Assembly: GCA_945492935.1 (NCBI GenBank)
Contig: CALYVE010000058.1
Location: forward strand, 1 to 8,766
Direction of reading: 5' to 3'
Length of the DNA stretch: 8,766 nt
From: an uncultured Lachnospiraceae bacterium
GTDB taxonomy: Bacteria > Bacillota > Clostridia > Lachnospirales > Lachnospiraceae
A program made the position numbers and the translations under genes. The notes under the pieces were generated by a model that ran no database searches, was not told the DNA's origin, and saw nothing but the letters and a program-made list of their open reading frames with translations. This document shows positions 5,232-8,766 of this stretch, piece after piece (the first letter of the stretch is position 1; each line of letters opens with the position of its first letter).

Positions 5232-5348
5232 TGAAGAATACAGCACAAGCTGGCAAGAAAACAGAAAAATATGTGCATATTTTGAAGAAAGCGTCCGGGT
5301 AAGAATCATGCCAACGATTACTTGACAGAAACCGGCACGAGCGAAACC

Positions 5349-5377
5349 TTGATATTTATCGATAATAATGGTATCTT
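5349..5377 (+). promoter_or_regulatory. Likely extended -10 promoter for the RluA-family/cca unit
   Basis: TTGATA (5349-5354, 5/6 match) and TATCTT (5372-5377, 4/6 match) are 17 nt apart, and TGG precedes the -10, giving an extended -10 TGn element. The spacer holds a perfect 10-bp palindrome TTATCGATAA (5356-5365), a possible operator. A perfect TTGACA at 5322-5327 lies upstream but has no properly spaced -10. Transcription would start near 5384. Confidence 0.5.
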
Positions 5378-5412
5378 TAGAAATATCTTGAACAAAAGGA
5401 AAGAGCGTGTTT

Positions 5413-6117
5413 ATGAAGTTAAAGATTTTATTTGAGGATGAATATATTTTGGCGTGTGTGAAGCCGTTCGGTGTGCCATCGCAGGGAGACCGGTCCAATG
5501 ATGAGGATATGGTTACTGCGGTGACAAATTATTTGTTTGATCATTCGGATTCCGATGAAGAGCCATATGTAGCGATTATTCATCGTTTAGACCGTCCTGT
5601 AGGCGGCGTCATGTTGTTTGCAAAAACACCTTCAGTAGCAGCCAAATTATCGGACATGCTTCAGGATGGCCGGATAAAAAAATACTACGAAGCAATCATA
5701 TCAGGCGAACTTCCGGATATGGAAGGAACACTGACGGATTATCTTGTCCGAAACGGTAGGAATAACACCACCGTTGTGGCAAAAAAAGGTGATAAAGGCG
5801 CAAAAAAGGCCGTTCTGAATTATGAAGTAATCGATGTATTTGAGACGAATCTCGGTGTACTTAGCTATGTTCTGATTGAATTAGAGACAGGAAGACATCA
5901 CCAGATTCGCGTCCAGCTTGCGTCAAGAGGCTGCGGTATTTGGGGAGACACCAAGTATAATCCGCAGTTTGCGAAGACAAAGAGACGTTATCTGGAAATG
6001 GGATTGTATTCCACACGTATGGAATTTGTGCATCCGGTTACCGGCGAGGACATTGTTCTAAAAAGCTTGCCGCAGGGAGAAGCTTTTGATTTGATTGAGA
6101 TGGATGAATTTGAATAA
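5413..6117 (+). CDS. RluA-family RNA pseudouridine synthase
   Basis: This family isomerises uridine to pseudouridine in ribosomal or transfer RNA. Motifs (numbered from ATG 5413, 234 residues): the catalytic-Asp motif IIHRLDRPVGGVMLFAKT (55-72, D60), where PVGG replaces the commoner TSG, and the RNA-binding/active-site motif TGRHHQIRVQLASRG (159-173). The N-terminal ILFEDEYILACVKPFGVP is the usual RluA opening. No S4 domain precedes it, so this is the short, single-domain type; the target uridine cannot be told from sequence. ATG 5413 is preferred; an in-frame GTG at 5407 adds two residues and lies closer to AAAGGA (5395-5400). The cca gene follows after 26 nt, so the two are probably cotranscribed, which fits a shared RNA-maturation theme. 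Confidence 0.92.
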   Translation: MKLKILFEDEYILACVKPFGVPSQGDRSNDEDMVTAVTNYLFDHSDSDEEPYVAIIHRLDRPVGGVMLFAKTPSVAAKLSDMLQDGRIKKYYEAIISGELPDMEGTLTDYLVRNGRNNTTVVAKKGDKGAKKAVLNYEVIDVFETNLGVLSYVLIELETGRHHQIRVQLASRGCGIWGDTKYNPQFAKTKRRYLEMGLYSTRMEFVHPVTGEDIVLKSLPQGEAFDLIEMDEFE

Positions 6118-6143
6118 AGGATTCGTTAAAGGAGTTGCATAGG

Positions 6144-7547
6144 ATGAAGATTTCTATGCCGGCGGGAGCTCGGCACATAATCAGACAACTAAATACAAAT
6201 GGCTTTGAAGCTTATATTGTCGGTGGCTGTGTGCGTGATTGCCTGCTTGGAAAGATGCCAAATGATTGGGATATCACAACAAACGCAAAACCAAACCAGG
6301 TGAAAAGTATTTTCTCGCATACTGTTGATACCGGTATTGAGCATGGAACGGTGACGGTTCTTGTTGACAAAAATATAGTCGCAGAGGATGCCGGAGCACA
6401 GATGGTTGCGGATGGGAAGTCTGCGCATTATGCCTATGCCTATGAGGTTACGACTTACCGGGTCGACGGCGTATATGAGGACCACAGAAGACCGAAGGAT
6501 GTAACATTTACGGCCAGCCTGAAAGAGGATTTAAAACGACGCGATTTTACAATCAATGCAATGGCATACAATGATGAACAGGGCGTCATAGATATATTTG
6601 GTGGTATATCAGATTTGAAAGACGGCATCATTCGTTGCGTTGGTGTTGCGTCCGAGCGATTTGACGAGGATGCGCTTCGGATACTGAGGGCGGTTCGCTT
6701 TGCGGCACAGCTGGGATTTTCGATTGATGAGAATACACAGGATGCAATGAAAAAGCAGGCGAGATTTCTTGCGCAAATCAGTGCGGAGCGAATCCAGGTA
6801 GAGCTTACGAAGCTCATAATGTCTCCGCATCCGGACATGCTTGAAAAAGCTTACCGGCTTGGAATTACGCAAATAATTTTGCCGGAGTTTGATACGATGA
6901 TGGAGACAGAGCAAAGGAATATACATCACAAATATTCTGTTGGCTGGCATACCATTCATGTGATGGAGCATGTTCCGCCTACGATGATAGCACGTTATGC
7001 GGCACTTTTGCATGATGTCGGGAAGCCTGATTGCAAGTCCACAGACGAAAATGGAATCGATCATTTTTACGGGCACGCCGAAAAAAGCAAGCAACTTGCA
7101 AATACCATTTTGAGACGTCTGAAATTAGACAATCATACGATACAAGCGGTGCAAACACTTATACTTAATCATGATTACGGCATTTCCGGCAATATCGGGA
7201 TTAAGGCCTTTCGACGCTTCTTGGGAAGGCTCGGCCCGGAGAATTTTGAGGATTTTATTCTTCTTCGAAAGGCGGATATCGCCGGGCAGAGTGATTACAG
7301 GCTTACGGAGAAACAGAAATTCGTTTCACAGCTTGAGACGATGTATGAGACGGTTATAAACGAAAAACACGCACTTAGTACGGCGGACCTTGCAATCTCG
7401 GGAAAAGATTTGATTGCGTTAGGTATGAAGCCGGGGCGTGAACTCGGTGAGGTTTTGCATGAATTATTGGAGCATGTGTTAGATGTTCCGGAGGATAATA
7501 CAGCGAAGCATTTGCTGCAGATGGCAAGACAAAGGATGAATAAATAA
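6144..7547 (+). CDS. cca: CCA-adding enzyme (tRNA nucleotidyltransferase)
   Basis: This enzyme adds or repairs the 3' CCA end of tRNA using CTP and ATP. Class II nucleotidyltransferase motifs are clear in the 467-residue product: YIVGGCVRDCLLGK (24-37) with GG-x-VRD, the metal-binding D41-W-D43, RRDFTINAMAY (132-142), and EDALRILRAVRFAAQLGF (175-192). An HD domain follows (LLHD, H290-D291, with GHAEKS at 310-315). After GTVTVLV an extra stretch (about residues 77-98) precedes YEVTTYRVDG, where many homologues have only a short turn. ATG 6144 is chosen because AAAGGAG (6128-6134) lies 9 nt upstream; the in-frame TTG at 6135 directly abuts this site. It follows the RluA-family gene by 26 nt. 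Confidence 0.96.
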   Translation: MKISMPAGARHIIRQLNTNGFEAYIVGGCVRDCLLGKMPNDWDITTNAKPNQVKSIFSHTVDTGIEHGTVTVLVDKNIVAEDAGAQMVADGKSAHYAYAYEVTTYRVDGVYEDHRRPKDVTFTASLKEDLKRRDFTINAMAYNDEQGVIDIFGGISDLKDGIIRCVGVASERFDEDALRILRAVRFAAQLGFSIDENTQDAMKKQARFLAQISAERIQVELTKLIMSPHPDMLEKAYRLGITQIILPEFDTMMETEQRNIHHKYSVGWHTIHVMEHVPPTMIARYAALLHDVGKPDCKSTDENGIDHFYGHAEKSKQLANTILRRLKLDNHTIQAVQTLILNHDYGISGNIGIKAFRRFLGRLGPENFEDFILLRKADIAGQSDYRLTEKQKFVSQLETMYETVINEKHALSTADLAISGKDLIALGMKPGRELGEVLHELLEHVLDVPEDNTAKHLLQMARQRMNK

Positions 7548-7565
7548 TCAAATTTTTATGCATGA

Positions 7566-7617
7566 AACATCCCCTTCAGACATACAATTAACAAGATTGG
7601 TGTTTGGAGGGGATGTT
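7566..7617 (+). promoter_or_regulatory. Long hairpin enclosing the ribosome site of the CotS-like gene
   Basis: The 5' arm (7566-7589) pairs with the 3' arm (7595-7617). There are 18 consecutive pairs (15 Watson-Crick, 3 G-U), a one-base bulge (A7584), then 5 more pairs around the loop AACAA. The outermost 10 bp, AACATCCCCT/AGGGGATGTT, are perfect. The 3' arm contains the Shine-Dalgarno GGAGGGG (7606-7612) of the next gene. No T-run follows on either strand, so it is not a classic terminator. Repression of translation initiation until the hairpin opens is the simplest reading. Confidence 0.7.
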
Positions 7618-7618
7618 G

Positions 7619-8623
7619 TTGTCTGAAAAAATGTCCGAGGTTTATGATGCATATGATATCTCGATTATTCGTACAATGCGTGGAAGAGGGGCTACGATAA
7701 TAGCAGCACAGGAAGGGCTGTTTTATTTGCAAATGCCGGATATTAGTGAGAGTCGGCTGCAGTCGGAATATGCATTCAAGGAACGGCTGTTTCAAGCTGG
7801 ATTTGAGCGCATTGATCGCTGTATCAAAAACACAAAGGACAGCCTTGTAACATTTGACAGATACAATAACCCTTATGTTTTGCGCAAATTTTTTGAGGGT
7901 AGAGAATGCAATATAACAGATGTACGGGAAATATGTGCCGCAGTAAAAAATCTTGCGCGCTTTCATGGAATCGGACGTGCGGTATGGAAGGAAACCGATG
8001 GCGATGTACATATTCGGACAACTGCGAATTTTCGAAAACGGAATCAGGAATTAAAACGAATCAGAGCTTTTGTTTCAAAGCAGCACCCAAAACGAAGCTT
8101 TGAAAGTTTGTACTTAAGCGCATATGATTATTTCTGTGAACAGGCCGTTGCCTGCGAGCAGGCTTACTTGTTGCAGGAAAAGAAATCCGATTACGATTTT
8201 GATAATCATCTGGGCTATTGTCATGGCATGTATAATCATCACAGTGTTCTTGTTGAGCAGCTGGACAATGGGGATTTGCAGTTGAATACGATAGGCTTTG
8301 ATAAGTTCTATGTCGGAAACCAGCTTGCCGACTTATATCATTTTCTACGAAAAACGGTTGAAAAGAACAATTATGACGAAAATATTTTGAAAAAGATTCT
8401 TATGACGTATGATATTTATTGCCCGCTTTCAAAACACGATTTACAATACATTTATATGCTGTATTCCTATCCCGAAAAGTTTTATAAAATCAGTAATCAG
8501 TATATGAATGCTCCTAAAAACTGGATTTCGCCGAAATTACAGGAAAAGCTGGAGAAGATTATGCTTGATGAAGGGAAGAAACTGCAATTATTGGAACAGT
8601 TTGCACAATACATTGAGACCTGA
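7619..8623 (+). CDS. CotS-family spore-coat/APH-kinase-fold protein, probably catalytically inactive
   Basis: CotS-type proteins have an aminoglycoside-phosphotransferase-like kinase fold and belong to spore coats or are close paralogues. The opening SEKMSEVYDAYDISIIRTMRG (2-22), the middle YVLRKFFEGRECNI (86-99), YCHGMYNHHSVLVE (200-213) and FDKFYVGNQLADLYHFLRK (227-245) fit the family. Key kinase positions are changed. The Brenner-type HGDYN-x-HN becomes HGMYN-x-HS, losing the catalytic Asp (Met204) and the metal-binding Asn (Ser209), while Asp228 in IGFDKF remains. The N-lobe position usually held by Lys reads YLQM. The start is TTG 7619 (334 residues), as GGAGGGG (7606-7612) is 6 nt before it; ATG 7613 abuts the ribosome site, and TTG 7604 and ATG 7631 are also in frame. 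The ribosome site is inside a long hairpin. The gene follows cca by 71 nt with no terminator between. Confidence 0.8.
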   Translation: MSEKMSEVYDAYDISIIRTMRGRGATIIAAQEGLFYLQMPDISESRLQSEYAFKERLFQAGFERIDRCIKNTKDSLVTFDRYNNPYVLRKFFEGRECNITDVREICAAVKNLARFHGIGRAVWKETDGDVHIRTTANFRKRNQELKRIRAFVSKQHPKRSFESLYLSAYDYFCEQAVACEQAYLLQEKKSDYDFDNHLGYCHGMYNHHSVLVEQLDNGDLQLNTIGFDKFYVGNQLADLYHFLRKTVEKNNYDENILKKILMTYDIYCPLSKHDLQYIYMLYSYPEKFYKISNQYMNAPKNWISPKLQEKLEKIMLDEGKKLQLLEQFAQYIET

Positions 8624-8633
8624 AAAAATAACC

Positions 8634-8662
8634 AAAAAAATCGCTAAATTTTATCGTTTTTT
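8634..8662 (+). terminator. Weak terminator-like hairpin after the CotS-like gene
   Basis: An A-run (8634-8640) and a T-run (8657-8662) flank CGCTAA/TTATCG arms (8642-8647 and 8651-8656) that pair with one internal mismatch. The stem is AU-rich, with mismatches at its base too, but it lies 11 nt after the stop codon and ends in T's. It may act bidirectionally or be only a partial terminator. Confidence 0.4.
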
Positions 8663-8688
8663 CGACATATGAAAATTGTTTTAGGTTG

Positions 8689-8717
8689 TTCACATTTGAC
8701 TAATTATTTAGTATAAT
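8689..8717 (+). promoter_or_regulatory. Strong sigma-A promoter for the last, partial gene
   Basis: TTCACA (8689-8694, 5/6 match) and TATAAT (8712-8717, perfect) are separated by 17 nt. Transcription would start near 8724, giving a leader of only about 15 nt that contains the ribosome site AAGGTGGG (8727-8734). Confidence 0.8.
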
Positions 8718-8738
8718 ATGTTCGATAAGGTGGGTGTT

Positions 8739-8766
8739 ATGCGAAAAAACCAAATACTGTTTCTCT
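8739..8766 (+). CDS. Start of an unidentified gene, truncated by window end
   Basis: The ATG lies 4 nt after the ribosome site AAGGTGGG and downstream of a near-consensus promoter. Only nine codons are visible (MRKNQILFL). A basic start followed by hydrophobic residues would suit a signal peptide or membrane protein, but the fragment is too short to name. Confidence 0.55.

Noticed and set aside
5322..5327. Perfect TTGACA upstream of the RluA-family gene
   Set aside because: No -10-like sequence lies 16-18 nt downstream (AACCTT at the 17-nt position); the pair at 5349-5377 is better.
4947..5498. Long minus-strand open frame (183 codons) across the MerR-type gene and spacer
   Set aside because: It is mostly antisense to a clear MerR-type gene, rich in Cys, Phe and Leu runs typical of a shadow frame, and has no matching family or ribosome site.
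7556..8011. Minus-strand open frame of 151 codons under the CotS-like gene
   Set aside because: It is antisense to a recognisable CotS-family gene and shows no domain pattern.
8696..8717. TTGACT paired with TATAAT before the last gene
   Set aside because: The spacing is only 10 nt. TTCACA at 8689 with a 17-nt spacer explains the same -10 box.

Overview
The window looks like chromosomal DNA of a low-GC Firmicute, most likely a Clostridia/Lachnospiraceae-type gut anaerobe. This is inferred from the AT-rich sequence, strong AGGAGG-type ribosome sites, U-tailed terminators, a type VII secretion (T7SSb/ESX-like) gene set, and a CotS-type spore-coat protein. All genes are on the + strand. No tRNA, rRNA, CRISPR array, insertion sequence or transposase was seen.

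Left part (1-2882): accessory end of a T7SS locus. The 3' part of a possible EspG/DUF5081-like gene is followed by an EsaB/YukD ubiquitin-like gene. A spacer carrying repeated heptamers leads to an unrecognised 79-residue polar protein and then five consecutive WXG100 genes of 96-115 codons (A to E here, in order). A strong rho-independent terminator closes the array at 2841-2882. The ATPase (EssC), the membrane parts (EssB, EsaA, EssA) and any LXG toxin are not in the window.

Middle (2883-4457): a separately promoted gene for a secreted, C-terminally membrane-anchored protein. It has a signal peptide, a trypsin-like domain with its catalytic His and Ser replaced, a FIVAR-like helical domain, a transmembrane helix and a basic cytoplasmic tail. 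It ends at its own terminator. Its position next to the WXG100 array suggests, without proof, a surface role linked to secretion.

Right part (4458-8766): housekeeping and sporulation-type genes. They are a MerR-type DNA-binding protein with a coiled-coil tail, an RluA-family pseudouridine synthase, the CCA-adding enzyme (cca), and a CotS/APH-fold protein lacking key kinase residues. The ribosome site of the CotS gene is buried in a very long hairpin. The window ends 28 nt into another gene that follows a near-consensus promoter.

The most notable observations are the five-member WXG100 array with two distinct C-terminal tail types, the apparent pseudoprotease beside it, the Shine-Dalgarno-sequestering hairpin before the CotS-like gene, and the heptamer repeat upstream of the orphan 79-residue gene.
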